This document shows positions 1-14,169 of a DNA stretch of 64,000 bases, one piece after another. Position numbers and translations under genes: made by a program. A model generated the notes under the pieces. That model had not been told where the DNA came from. It saw only the letters and a list, made by a program, of their open reading frames with translations, and searched no databases. Each line of letters starts with the position of its first letter. Position 1 is the stretch's first letter. This DNA is from Aspidiotus rigidus (Eukaryota; Arthropoda; Insecta; Hemiptera; Diaspididae): positions 2,232,001-2,296,000 of the forward strand of contig JAVHKY010000047.1 of NCBI GenBank assembly GCA_035079385.1, in the 5' to 3' direction.

Positions 1-780
1 CTGGAATAACTATTGCTGATGCTCGAGTTTCTTTTGTTTGGTAGAAAACAGCGTTCGGAATGAAGTTTCTGCGAATAATTTATGTTGCTTTATCCGCTTC
101 TTCGAACATCGCTTATGCCCCTGTAGAATTTAGTGAACAGCGTGTAAAGATCGCTGTTGTCGTTTCTGCCTGATAGATTTGTCTTAAATACAAGAATTTT
201 GAGTATAACGAAACTGAAAACAAGAACTTTTGAGATGGATGAGACACTTTGGATCGTTGTAAGCGACATATTTATTTGCGTACCCTATTACAGGGTAAGC
301 AAATATCGGCATTATATCGCCTACTTCGATCGGAGGTTTTTTGGTGCCAAGTCGCTGGAAATCTTAAGCCCAGTATACAATGTCAAATAGTGTAGCTCAG
401 ACTAGTATGAAGCAAACCCAGTATAAAAAATGTCAAATAAATTTTTTCGAAATTAGGGTAGGGCTTGGAGCTCGTTCGCCCTTTCTTCGTTTAGTATAAG
501 TTTATTAAAAAAAAACTGCCGAGAAGTCTGAATGATCTGTGTTGTCTAGTCTTACTTTTGATGTATAACTCACATGATCGACATACTTGTGTCGAAACAT
601 TAAAGTGTTTTCAACGCATAAATACAATTTATAATCATTTATAAATATATATGCGTATGTTATATAAGATTGACGTATAGATATAACATCGGTACCTAAA
701 AATGAAGCTTTAATTAATTAGTTAAATTATTTTCGACAGTTGTAAGGAGAGGTCGATGATGTGAAAAGTAGGATATATAT
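1..780. other. Unassigned AT-rich sequence
   Basis: No conserved protein, splice-site-bounded exon or RNA gene is recognisable here. A 77-codon open frame exists at 157-390 but shows no family resemblance and is within the length expected by chance. Confidence 0.5.
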
Positions 781-782
781 CT

Positions 783-806
783 AATTATTAATTATATTAA
801 TTATTT

Positions 807-852
<46 letters not shown>

Positions 853-880
853 TTATTTAATTATTTAATTTTAACAGGGA
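783..880. repeat. (ATTT)n / (AATT) simple tetranucleotide tract
   Basis: Uninterrupted runs of ATTT with some AATT variants lead directly into the 45-bp minisatellite. The same tract type borders minisatellite or its partner modules at 2578-2703, 3013-3706, 17815-17895, 18020-18130 and 18713-18830, so it appears to be part of a composite repeat rather than an independent microsatellite. Confidence 0.9.
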
Positions 881-882
881 AA

Positions 883-2577
<1,695 letters not shown>

Positions 2578-2703
2578 ATTATTTAATTATTTAATTATTT
2601 AATTATTTAATTATTTATTTATTTAATTATTTAATTATTTATTTATTTAATTATTTATTTATTTAATTATTTAATTATTTAATTAAATAATTATTTAATT
2701 ATT

Positions 2704-3012
2704 CATATATGATAGGAGAAGGGACTTAGAAAACTTTCGACTCTTGAGCTATATATGATAAGAGAGGGACTTGGAAAAATTTCGACTCTCGAGCCATATG
2801 CGATAAAAGGGGGACTTGGACAAATTTCGACTCTCGAGCTATGTATGATAGGAGGGGGACTTAGAAGAATTTCGACTCTCGAGCCGTTTATGATAGAAGG
2901 GGGACTTGGAAAAATTTCGACTCTCGAGCCATATATGATAGGAGAGGGACTTAGAAAAATTTCGACTCTCGAGCTATATATGATAGAAGGGGGACTTAGA
3001 AAAATTTCGACT
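2704..3012 (+). repeat. 45-bp minisatellite, second block
   Basis: Six to seven further units in the same orientation as the main array, separated from it by an AATT/ATTT tract (2578-2703). The last unit breaks off inside CGACT directly into ATTT repeats. Confidence 0.9.
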
Positions 3013-3708
3013 ATTTATTTATTTAATTATTTAAATATTTAATTATTTATTTATTTATTTATTTAATTATTTAATTATTTATTTATTTATTTATTTAATT
3101 ATTTAATTATATAATTATTTAATTATTTAATTATTTATTTATTTAATTATTTAATTATTTATTTATTCAATTATTTATTTATTTAATTATTTATTCATTT
3201 AATTATTTATTTATTTAATTATGTAATTATTTAATTATTTAATTATTTATTTATTTATTTATTTAATTATTTAATTATTTATTTATTTATTTATTTATTT
3301 AATTATTTAATTATATAATTATTTAATTATTTAATTATTTAATTATTTAATTATTTAATTATTTATTTATTTAATTATTTAATTATTTATTTATTCAATT
3401 ATTTATTTATTTAATTATTTATTTATTTAATTATTTAATTAAATTTATTTAATTATTTATTTATTTAATTATTTAATTATTTAATTATTCAATTATTTAT
3501 TTATTTAATCATTTATTTATTTAATTATTTAATTATTTATTTATTTAATTATTTAATTATTTTTTCATTCAATTATTTATTTATTTATTTAATTATTTAA
3601 ATATATTTAATTAAATAATTATTTAATCATTTAATTATTTAATTATTTATTTATTTAATTATTTATTTATTTAATTATTTAATTATTTATTTATTTATTT
3701 ATTTATTA
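3013..3708. repeat. Long (ATTT)/(AATT) tetranucleotide tract
   Basis: About 700 bp composed almost entirely of ATTT and AATT tetramers in irregular alternation. It contains no gene. It lies between the minisatellite and the module at 3711-3862. Confidence 0.95.
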
Positions 3709-3710
3709 TT

Positions 3711-3862
3711 GATTATTATTATTACGCGGGGTGTACTCGCGAATTTCTGAATCACCTACTGGGTAGAGATTTCTCTTGACGGGGGGGGGGGGAGGGGGGG
3801 TGTGTACTCGCGAGTTTCAAAATCGGGGTCTGGCGAGAGAAAAGACATGGAACATGTCAAAA
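3711..3862 (+). repeat. Boundary module B, copy 1
   Basis: About 150-bp module with a G-run (12 G, then A, then 7 G) at its centre, flanked by two related sub-repeats that start TGTACTCGCGA (near 3731 and 3802). It ends with GACATGGAACATGTCAAAA. The reverse complement of the whole module occurs at about 17684-17823, again between minisatellite and ATTT repeat. That fixes it as a reproducible component of a dispersed composite element. Confidence 0.85.
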
Positions 3863-5692
3863 CTATGAGGGAATTGAACAGGTTGACAAAGGCAGTTGTA
3901 TATAAAGTTACGGCTGATGTTACTTGTTTGGACAACAACAGATATTGATTCCCACAAGAAAGACAATTACATAACTAATTAATTCCAATAAAGACATAGA
4001 TAAGAAACTAAAGTTCATCATATTTATATTTCTCAAACATTCAAACGTGGCCATGGTTCAAGTACCTAATCCTTGTCGTCTACACCCGTGACGTCAAGAA
4101 CAAACTAGGTTTTAATATTTGTGTTGAATGATATTCAAGTAAATCAACATTTTGTAGATAGACTTTGCCAGAAGAAAAAGTATGAATTCAATCATTTGTC
4201 AATATTAGAGGGGAAGATCAGCAGTAAGAAACCAACTAGAAGAGATATGTTCTTAAGTACATTAAAATTTCTAGATGATTCTGAATAAATCATACATCCA
4301 CTAAATTCTTATTCCTCACTAAAGTTCTAATACTTGGTAAACATTAATATAGGTAGCTAAATGATCAAATTATTCCTGCGTATTCATATGAGAATTGCGC
4401 TCCTAAGCACCAAAATAACAGATACTATCACAGCTACCTCTGCAGCTATACCTACTACCAATCAAAGTATATGTGCTATGATGACACTCACTCTCATTGA
4501 TTAAGTGACATCAGGAGAACACAACCCTTACGCTAATGAACTCTTATTGTTTTTTTACTAAATTCTTTCATTATCAATTCAATACAAATAACACAATGAT
4601 TGTGGCTTCTCATCTCATGTCATTCTTGAGGGAGCCAATTGGTCAATGAACTTTGCCTACAGTAACTGCTGTAAATTTCTGGGGAATTGGTCTACATTAA
4701 CTATTAAGTTAATTATTCACCGACTGTCGATCTCAATTGCATCTATTAAGAATTAGGATACCTAATATAACAACTATAGATACCAATCAACAGTAACCAC
4801 TTGGCTAGGCCTATGTGTAATTTCAAGCAAATACCCAACTCCAATATTCATCAATTTTTCAACTTTAAACACGTGTTCTGTGAAGAACCGCTCAGGCCAG
4901 ACTGGTCCCTTTGCTCGCGTTACACCACAATTAGTATACTTAGTAGGCCTATCTATTTACCTCCTGCTGAAAAACTATGAAAGTACATGTTTTAATCGAC
5001 GCTAGTTTTGTTTTGTAATCTATCCCAGGAAAATATGAAATGATGAAGTTTGCACACACCTAGACTCATGCTGTTTTGCCAACAGTTCTCAGTAAAACAA
5101 GACAACGTTAATGGCCTCATTTTCAATCCATCAGCAATCAACTCAACGTGAGATATTGAATGTAAAAACTTGAATTTACCAGCTTTATTCCCGGACATAA
5201 CGGGTGAACTTTTTTGATTTATTTGACAGGCTACTGAATTGTTTCATATAATTGGTCGGAGAATGAATTAATTTTGGCACAACGGCATAATCTTGAACTG
5301 TTATCATCATAATCACTAGGGTCTTCACATTACTAATTAAGGTAATTTTCAATTGATAACCATCAACAATCCAGGCAGTGTTTTTCATCATGAATGGAGA
5401 TATTAGAGCATTGAACAATAATCTCAATCCACGCAACGAGGAACAATACAACTATTCACTGATTGATTAATAATTTATATTTTTATTATTAGTAGCATTC
5501 ACGTTAGTACCCAGCCTGGTCTCAAGGTGTTTGAAAAGAGGGGTGCTCAGTTTTGATTGCAAACAAAACGCAATCCGCTTGCACATTTGAAAATACATGA
5601 GACGTGGAACTGGATGATATCACCCGGTTCCGTTTTAACATTGTTTTAAATGGAGATCAGCTGATGTAGCGCCTTGTTGTTTACTATACTCG
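3863..5692. other. Intergenic sequence, no supported gene
   Basis: Mostly unique-looking AT-rich DNA. At about 4876-4928 there is a single arm of the palindromic element found complete at 38500-38595 (core CCGCTCAGGCCAGACTGG). Short open frames at 4992-5198 and 5185-5451 on the minus strand resemble no protein family I recognise. Confidence 0.5.
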
Positions 5693-5805
5693 GTTCACGT
5701 TAAGGAAGGATAGAAGTATGTACCTCGAGAACGGAACGGTAGATTAAAATTACCTGGAGCGTTCCGTTCTCGAGGTACGTATTTCTATCCTTCCTTAACG
5801 TGAAC
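5693..5805. repeat. Near-perfect hairpin, 46-bp arms (MITE-like)
   Basis: Left arm 5693-5738 starts GTTCACGTTAAGGAAGGA. Right arm 5760-5805 is its reverse complement with two mismatches. The loop is 21 nt. No coding capacity. A miniature inverted-repeat element is most likely; a small-RNA precursor is an alternative that cannot be excluded from sequence alone. Confidence 0.85.
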
Positions 5806-5846
5806 AGACTATAACATTGAGTTGACAAGCACACGTTACACTAAGG

Positions 5847-6262
5847 AACTATATAAGATAGGTATGCGCAAGTGATAAGAATAGGATCGTCGCATTAAGT
5901 TGCACCGCTTCACTAAAATTTACCACCACATCACGTGTTTGTTTACATTCTTGAGAATACCTCTAGCGCCTTAGTCACCACACTGATAAAGTGGAAGGAG
6001 GAGCAATCTGAGTAGTATCCTAAGAGAATTTTAAGCATCAAACATCGAATACAAGAATTTAAACTACCTACAAAAAATGAAGGAAGTTCCCTAATTTTCT
6101 TGTTTTCATCGATATAATCTTTCTAATTAACCAAAATTCAATGTTTGACATTTAAATTTTTCTCACACGGCCCTCCTGAAATCTTCTAAAACTGCTCCTC
6201 CTTCGACTTTATCAACATGGCGATGATCCCTTTCTTATCACTTGCGCATACCTATCTAGTTC
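5847..6262. mobile_element. Inverted-repeat element with an internal inserted block
   Basis: Left end GGAACTATATAAGATAGG plus TATGCGCAAGTGATAAGAA is mirrored at 6220-6262 (TTCTTATCACTTGCGCATA...GTTCC). A second inner pair, GATAAAGTGGAAGGAGGAGCA near 5986 and its complement near 6190-6210, continues the inverted repeat. The left arm is interrupted by about 100 bp that contains an 83-bp block (5891-5973) found identically and inverted at 60618-60700. Non-autonomous; no transposase seen. Confidence 0.75.
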
Positions 6263-9200
6263 CGCTGGTCTCTAAGGTAGGCCTATACCTAGTTTAGTTC
6301 CATATGGAGTATGGACACAGCACCATCCAAAATATTATCAGCAATTAAGTTTGTCGCAGCGCATATAAGTTTGGCTTGAGCTTCCAGTATAAACTTTGAA
6401 AAATATAGCTTTGGATTTCAGCTTTTAGCTCTTCAGAAATTTTTTTTAATGTAATAGATCATACATGTTTAAACTGCCTAGCGGCATTTACATATAGGTA
6501 CAGGTAGGGCAGTTATGGCATAGTTAACTTTACTTAGCTATAATATAGTGCAACCACTACTATACTACAACTTGATAATTAATATTAGGAGATGAATTAC
6601 TAGCAGCTACCGTGCTAGCAACGAGTGTGCCTTGAAAACAAGTGACTATTCAATGCCCGCTACGGGCTTACGCTTTAGTCGTTGGGTAGATGTGGTTGTT
6701 CCAGTAGCTGAAGTGCCTCTATGTTTGGGTGGCCGTGGAGTCGTTTGATGTACCTTGTTGTGAACTTCAGAAAATGAAGCTAGCTTTTGTATTTTTTTCG
6801 GCTAGTTTTCAGCTTGCACAACGTTAGGTGTTGATTTGTATTAGAATTTGACGAGTAACTGTGTAAACGTGTAAGGTGTCAGTGTCACCTAATCTGACAA
6901 TCTACTACAATAATTCCAATCAGTACAAGAAAATGATTTTCTTATTTTAGTCTTTTGTAAGAAAATGTTCGGCAACATTGAGTTGAAACCTTTTTTCTTC
7001 TTCAGGAACGGCCGGGGGAAAAAACGCATTTTTATATAGAGTAACTTATTTTGATGAAAAGCTTTTAAAAATCTAAAAAATTAATATAGCTTTTGGCTGC
7101 AGCTTTCTGATACGTGCTGTGAGAAATAGCTTGCTAGCTTTCAGCTTTCAGTTTTTTGGTAAAAATATAGGAGCTATTTATCGGCTTTTAGATTTAGCTT
7201 TCGGCTAGCTGGAATACACTGATTATAAGAAAAGGGTATGATAAATATCAATCCCTACAGTACAGTAGAGCAAGAAGCCATAGTTAAGAATTTCATTTCA
7301 CATCTAATAGAATAAGCCGACGCGACACATTTATCTGTGCAAGGAATTAAAATAATCAAAATAAGTACTTCATTAAAGCGCTGCCTGAACATAAATCGGA
7401 ACAATGAAAATAACGTTTCAAACGACAAACTCGTTCTTCTTCAGAACATGGTGGAGGGAATTGGAAAAATTAGGAGGGAGCTCATCAGGAGACATTAAGA
7501 CTTCTTAACAAGAGAAGAAAACTGGGTTCACGTTGTAGATAAAAGGAGGACCTTTATTATTTTTCATGGCGAATGCAACAGGTTCTGAAATTTATAGAGG
7601 GAAGAGGACTTGAAGAAATTACAAACTGCGAGTATTATAGACGAGAAGATACTCAGATCTGAAAAGCTTGAGTAGATTTTAATCTCATCGGAACAGAATT
7701 TTAGCTTAAATTCCTCTAGAAAACTGTCTTGAAAAAATCATCACTCGTAAGAAGGTATGATGTCATCAATGACTTCGACCTAATTCAGAGATTTTGAAAA
7801 TGACAAGCATTTGAGCAAGTGACCTTATTAGAGGATGTTTTAAACTCAGGCAATCCCCGGCAGAGAAAGGACGTACGAGAAAGCTTGAATAGGATTGAAT
7901 ATTACCAAGGAGTGAAATCATAGAAAAACATTTGGGGGAGATAATTGTTCTATTTTGAGGGTCCTGGGAGAATTTTGTTCAGTTTTTTCTTCCGGCGTTG
8001 GAAAAGTTCAAAGTAGCGATTTCTTTTCCTGTATTACGCGAGAGTAAAATCATAGTGATATTGCATAGGTAAATCTTTTATTTGACCAATAATTAAAAAG
8101 AATAAACTCATTGTCACAAAAACAATGTGATGAATGAGGCGGCGATGATTGGTTTTTCTTGTCTAAAGAACGCGGCAATGAAACTGACAAAAGTACAATA
8201 TAAATATCGATATCTTACACTCCATTTATACATGCCCGCCAACTCGTAGCCTGTTTTCGTAAGAAATATTTTGAGAAAGTATCGTAAGTAACTTACATAA
8301 TAACTATTTGAAACTACGAGAAGATTTTGTGTATCTTTTTCGGATCACACACGAAGTTTCCAATGGATTGTACAACAAAGAAAATGTACGGTAAGCGATG
8401 ATGAGCGATACTCGTATATGAATGCTTTTTGGATTTCACTTCAAGGTATATCAACCATACAGAAGAAAAAAAGGAAAGCATTAGTTCAAATTCATCTGAT
8501 CGAATTTTTTTTTCCAATTGATGGATGTTGTAAGAGATTTTGTTTCCATGAGTGCCCACAAACAAAATTTGTAAGCACAAAAATTCTCTATAAGTTCAAC
8601 TGCTACCACTTTTAAAATTGTGAACTTAATGTACCTAAGTTATTCAAAATTTCGTATAAATTCTTCAACTGTATTCTAGATAGCTTTATAAATCAGAAGT
8701 TTGGAGTCTGGAAACAAACAAAAAAACATCACTTTTCTCTCTTCTTTTTTGTTATTTCTGATAATAAGTATGTAATCCAAGCCATATCTTCACCTGCTAC
8801 GCCTTCTTGAAAGTCATTTATTTTTTTTCTCTCTCTCTTTCTCCATAATAGTCTAGCGATCAAATTTGCGAGATACTCGTATGACGAGATAATTGAAACA
8901 GCCTTGAAATCTAGGCCTAAAAAACTTCATTTCTTGAAAGATCTTCAATTTTGTTTCTCATGAAGAAATTTGGACGGCGTAGCGAAGATAAGAATGGTCA
9001 AAATACCTCTCTAGAAGTGCTTCTACCAAAATAACATATCTAATTTTTTCAAAATTTTTGGCGTATGCACCATGGATAGAGTGGAAGGGGGGATTGTAGG
9101 TTTAGTTCTCTCCCAGGAACAACGCCATTGCATTACAGTTGAACCCTTTTACGTTAGTATTGTTTCGCTACAGTGGCCGGAAGAAGACTGCTCGTAAAAC

Positions 9201-11180
9201 TCCCATTGTGCTGATGGCGCATCACTCTAAACATTCGAATAAAAAATTACATTGTTTTTGTACATCAGAAAGAAGATGCAGTAGATACCCCTACCGGGGG
9301 TACATTGACCATTCTAAGCTACAAACGTCATGGAAAACAAATTCTGATTTATTTTCTTACAATTCTACATTTTAAAAGTTTTATGGAACAGGGAATCTGT
9401 TTTGTAGGGAATTATTTGATAAACATATCCGTTGCATGCCTTCTGTTTTCCTGCGAAAAAATTGTGGTTTGAGAAGAGTGTTGCCTCCGACCAACTTTAT
9501 TGACTTGGAAGCAATCCACGACCCATTGTCTTTAGCCTACTTAGAGATTTTCAAAAATTTCGAGTCACCAGCTGCACCTACATTCTCAGAAGAAATGATG
9601 TCATGAGAGTGGGAAGGCGCCAGAGATTTTAGAAAACTTTTCGCGTGAATCCCTAAAGAGAAAAAGCTTGGAAAAATTGCGAGCTTATAGAAATCTCGTC
9701 TCCAGAACGGACGGGTTGAAGTCGAGAGCTGGAGAGAGGAAGGGAAAGAGAGAGCAAAAGAGCCATTTTCTTCAGGATTAATTGTTAACAACGTCGCGGC
9801 AAATATTGCAAGACCCCAGCTGCTATTTGACTCATTTTCTTTTATTTATTTTGATTGTCTGATTCTGAAAACTTGTCGATATTTGAAAAAAAAAATCATT
9901 TTATCTCGCGAATTCTTGACAGATCTAATTCTATTCTCAATTCATTCAGTACGACAATATCCGCAGTTCGCTCCTCTAGGATAATGATTAATTCTTCAAT
10001 TCACAGCGATACATTCACCTAAGTTTACTTTAGACTCTGTGGTATGATTGATGAACAATAAATTATCTTGATCTCTTCTCGAAGGATGAATTTTTCTTCT
10101 TCAAAAAGAAACCGAGCAAATGTATTATTTTGACGAACCGCCAGAATGAAATTCATTTTCCTATAGCCTTATTATTTAAGAGAGTAATGACGAAGCATCC
10201 ATGTACCGTAAGACAAATGAATCGCTATTTACCTAGATACATGTACAACATTAATGTAAAGCTGACTGAGAAAGTAGACTGTCCTACTATGAGCTATTGT
10301 ACATCATTCGCTATTATTGCAAACCTTAATACGCTCTAACGCGTATAGTTTCAGTATGCAACCAGCTGTTAAACAGTAAGTCAATTAATATCTAGAAATT
10401 ATTCATTCCGTACATTCACGAAGTATCAAAATAATTTCACGATATGTTTACTATTCATGTTCTTGTGTACAAACTTGTAATTTCATGAGAACTACGGGAT
10501 TTCAATCGCAATTCATTTTGCGTATCATCGGATATGTACTACATATTTTCCAAGCATTGCGAAAGTGATTTTGCTACAATGGAGAGATAAAATTCGCTTT
10601 CCAGAGAGTATTCTTCATAGCAGAGTCATATAAAAAAAATTAAAAAAATTGAATACTTATAAGAGGCTCGAGGGCTAAATTATAAAAATAACAGAAGTTG
10701 AAAAGTTGTATCGATTTTAAATAGACGAATAGTCCCTAATTCCTCGTCAGTGGTGTACTTGGAAATCGCTTCTAAAAGGACAATACGGACATTAGGCATT
10801 TTCTACCCAATGACCCCCCTTCCTTAATGAACAGATTCTCGATTAAAATTTTTTCAAATTAGTGTAAACATGAACGACTCGAGAGAGGAGGAGGGTTTCC
10901 TACGCCACGCCATTGTTCCGGGCAGTTATTGAAAATTTTTTAAAGGACAGGCGCGGATTTACGGGGGGGGGGGGTAAGGGGGATATTCCCTCCCAAAACC
11001 TCCAAAGAAGACTGAAATTGTCTAATTTGACTCGCGAGGAAAAAAAATCTTGAACAATGGAATATCCCCCCCCCAAAAAAAAAGTACCCACAAATCCGCG
11101 CCTGAGGTATGAAGCCCCTCAGGATCGCAGGCAGGCAGAACACCTATACTAAAGTCAGTTCCAAGACTTAAGTGGTCAGA
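6263..11180. other. Intergenic sequence with degenerate repeats, no supported gene
   Basis: Clusters of the word AGCTTT/GCTTTCAGC occur at about 6400-6480, 6780-6830 and 7085-7215, suggesting an old interspersed repeat. A weak match to the S terminus of the Penelope-associated repeat (ACAGGGAATCTGTTTT) lies near 9389-9405. Short inverted blocks with G- and C-runs at 10950-11110 form a local imperfect palindrome around CAGGCGCGGATTT / AAATCCGCGCCTG. Open frames of 60-90 codons here have no recognisable similarity or convincing splice context. Confidence 0.45.
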
Positions 11181-11231
11181 CTACAAAATTTTGTTGCAGT
11201 GACTCAAATTTGGGAGATTGAGTAAACTTAC

Positions 11232-11624
11232 CTTTGTTCTCGAGTCTAATTTTCTTGTAAGCCGATCATTCGATGATCGATTTGTTTTCTTGTCAAACCA
11301 CATAATTAGATATTTCGTTCGGCCAAGTTGACTGCATTCTTCTATAGGCTGGATAGAAGCGAAACTTGATGGTAAATTTTCTTCAACCTTATTTCCGATC
11401 AATTTTGTTGATTTGATCGAAAGCGATGGAGAATTTTCCTGAAAACTTTTATTGTAAGCGTTCTGAAAATTTCTATTCAACTTATGATTGCATGTTTGGC
11501 ATCCAATTTGTGATAACCTAGGATAATCCTGTATCATAGTCCTGCTCCTTTGAACTTTGATCGGCGCCTCAATTTTATCAACTGATAAAATGGGCCTGTT
11601 GATGTCATTCTTATCAATATCCAT
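11232..11624 (-). CDS. Candidate orphan 5' coding exon, unknown protein
   Basis: On the minus strand an ATG at 11624, preceded by an in-frame stop, opens a frame of 131 codons that ends at a consensus splice donor (AAAG|GTAAGT, exon end 11232). A plausible acceptor (TACACAG) lies just upstream near 11650, so the exon could carry a short 5' UTR. The predicted product is Ser/Asn/Lys-rich and polar, with a lone CxxC pair and no signal peptide or membrane segment. I do not recognise it. No convincing downstream exon was found on the minus strand between 11.2 and 4 kb, so this may be a chance frame, a gene with large introns, or a gene relic. The upstream part overlaps a local inverted repeat. Confidence 0.3.
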
Positions 11625-11770
11625 ATTTTCTGCACTTTTTCAGCAAACCTGTGTACAAACAAAAAATATGAAATTTTACTGCAAGTATTTGAGTCACTAA
11701 ATTTATACCAGTGGTGTACTTATGGAGGAGGGTGATAGATTTGAAGACAAACATCGAACTCAACCGGAAA

Positions 11771-13375
11771 TTAGTAGTAGCTAGGCCCAACCAGCCCACT
11801 TTTAGGAATCCCATGTTGAATACGTTGTTTATATAATATTTGGTGAGTTTAGAGAAAAAATGATGAGAATACTGTTGTAATTTCCTATCGACTGAAATTA
11901 ATTTACTCGCAAAAATTTTTCCAGCTTGATTTGTACTGTACAGTGAAATCCGTTAATTTGAATTTCTCTCGTAGGTTAACTCGACGTCTGTAAAGAATTT
12001 ATCGACGTCACTTGTTTACACTTTATAGTGGCAGCCGTTAATTTAAAATTTCAACCTACTATTCAGAAAAGTGTCACCTCCTTCTAGGAAGTTGTATATG
12101 AGGAGAGAGATATATTTACGTACGTTTCATAACAAACAGAAGAACATATTAAATTCCCATTCTCCCAGCCTATCTAGAAAATTAACTTTTTTTCCAAAAT
12201 TTTTACTGTGTTACCTCGAACACGTTTGGCTATCGCTGCATCATCAGTCAGTCAAGATCTAGATTGACATCACTCATGCTCAGCAAGTGTGTCAATCAAT
12301 TATGTGATTCATTTATGATTTAGAAATATCTACTTCTCTTTTTTAAATTTTACAGCAATAGAATGGCTTTCTACAGTATACTTGTTGGGCAAATACAAGC
12401 GACGCCTGAGCTGTGGGTCAACTATTTTGTTCTCAAAAACTGACTGTTGATAACTGGATGGCAAGTACTCATCTAATTCGATGACAACTCAAGACTGCTT
12501 TTCTAACATATGCATCCTTTCAGGAACTGTGTTCAGCACTTTGCAATTAGGTTCGTACACTTGTACGAGACTTAATTATAGGCTTCAAATACTCTCATCA
12601 TTCCAAGAAAAAGACAGGTTTGTACAATTGTACGAGTACAATTTAATTTGGGAATAGGGTATTCGGAAAAATCTCTCTATGACCACACCAGAAGGAAATC
12701 ATCATTCATTAAAAAAGGTTGAAAAAGTTGAAAAAATATAGACAAGTCATACAAATTGGATACGCCCTTGGATACAATTTGAAATTTTCATAACTTGATT
12801 TGACAAAAAATTATGAAAAAATGATCTATTTTTGTTCTAAAAACAGTTAAAGATTCAACTTGGCGAATTGGAATTTTAAAGAGGGATGAAAAATGAATGA
12901 AAAACTGAGAAAACCATTGCTGCATGATGAAGTTGGATTACAAACTTGACATCACGAATACTTCTGTCGGTGATAGAAAAATATTTTATGTAATCTGGAA
13001 AAATTTTAGAAATTAAAAAAATCTGAAATTAATATCATTTGATAGGAAATTACAACACAAACAATTTTCATTCTCATCGTTCTTCTCAAAACTCAATATT
13101 TCAAGAGTTACAAGAGAAATTTGTCTTCGCACTCAGAAATTTTCGTGCCTAATACAGTCACGCGTCGGTTTTTCAGGTGGGCTGGTTGGGCCTAGCTACC
13201 AAAATTTTACAAATGTACTTTGTTAAAAATCTGAACTTAATACCATTCGACAAAACAAACAATTTTCATTCTCATCATTTTTCTCTTAACTCACCAAATA
13301 TTAGGTAAAAACATATTCAACATGGGACTTTGCTCCATCCTAAAAGTTGGCTGGTTGGGCCTAGCTACTACTGAA
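11771..13375. repeat. Inverted pair of about 105-bp repeats with a third copy
   Basis: Block 11771-11876 (TAGTAGCTAGGCCCAACCAG...GATGAGAAT) is repeated in inverse orientation at 13268-13375 (ATTCTCATCATTTTTCTC...GGTTGGGCCTAGCTACTA). A third, more diverged copy, direct to the latter, is at about 13074-13205, sharing GGCTGGTTGGGCCTAGCTAC. The roughly 1.2 kb between them has no recognisable gene. This is consistent with a non-autonomous element or a local inverted duplication. Confidence 0.7.
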
Positions 13376-13465
13376 ATTCTATTTTGAAATATTATAAAAT
13401 CTTGTACAAAACCTTCTTAGGAAAAATTCAAAGATTATCTCAGTACTTGAACATCTTATTTTTTG

Positions 13466-14165
13466 CGAATCCTTCCCAGTCGTAAATGCTTAATGGTTAG
13501 AAAACGCTCTCACCGTTTATTCTGTTTCTTTTTTGAGGATTCCCGGTTTCCCACTCCACAAGTACATAAAGGAGGGAGATGTATTCCTCCTGCAGCTGGT
13601 CCCTCCCACTTCTCCGGAACCAACCCCAAGAGCCTCAACCCGCCAACCAAAGAAGAGACAATTCCAAACCATGATTATAGAGGCGATCGACCACAAATTT
13701 CAAGATGAATGGATGCATAACCCACCGTCGAAGCTACACCAAATTAAGAAAGATGTAGAAGTTTGGAGCACAGCTATGCACCAAGACCGGCGCATCGAAA
13801 CGGCACTAGTTCGTCTTCGTATAGGGCACACTGCGGTCACCCACGGCTCATTACTTCAAGGAAAAGCCTATCCTTCATGCGAACACTGCCCAGACACCAA
13901 ATTAACAACAGAACATTTACTCGTCACGTGCCCTCACTTCTCCAATGAAAGGAAAAAGTTATTTGGATCTACACCCACGCTCAGCAGCATTCTCCGCAAC
14001 GACGACACGGCCGTTAAGAATCTAATAACTTTTCTAAAAAATAGCCATTTATATGCATTAATCTAAATTGTACTTTGTTTTCCTTTTCTTTTCCTTCGTC
14101 CACGGACGCTAATAACCTTGTCGTTGAATGCGTCATAAAATAAAAAATATTTGAAGTTGAAGTTT
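13466..14165 (+). mobile_element. 5'-truncated LINE (Jockey/I-type non-LTR retrotransposon), 3' end
   Basis: An open frame running to the stop at 14064-14066 carries the conserved segment found downstream of the RNase H region in Jockey/I-type ORF2 proteins: RLRIGHTAVTHG, then a CxxC...H...C zinc-binding-like array (CEHC, TTEHLLVTCPHF). It is followed by a 3' UTR ending in an A/T-rich tail with TTGAAGTTGAAG at about 14153-14164. Reverse transcriptase and endonuclease domains are absent, so the copy is dead on arrival by 5' truncation. Upstream the frame runs back to 13533 but shows only proline-rich linker-like sequence. The ORF tail has no stop or frameshift, so the insertion may be fairly young. 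The clade assignment is from motif memory only. Confidence 0.85.
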
Positions 14166-14169
14166 GTTG

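Noticed and set aside
9537..9791. 84-codon minus-strand ORF
   Set aside because: No homology recognised and no convincing splice sites; adjacent to a weak remnant of the Penelope-associated repeat.
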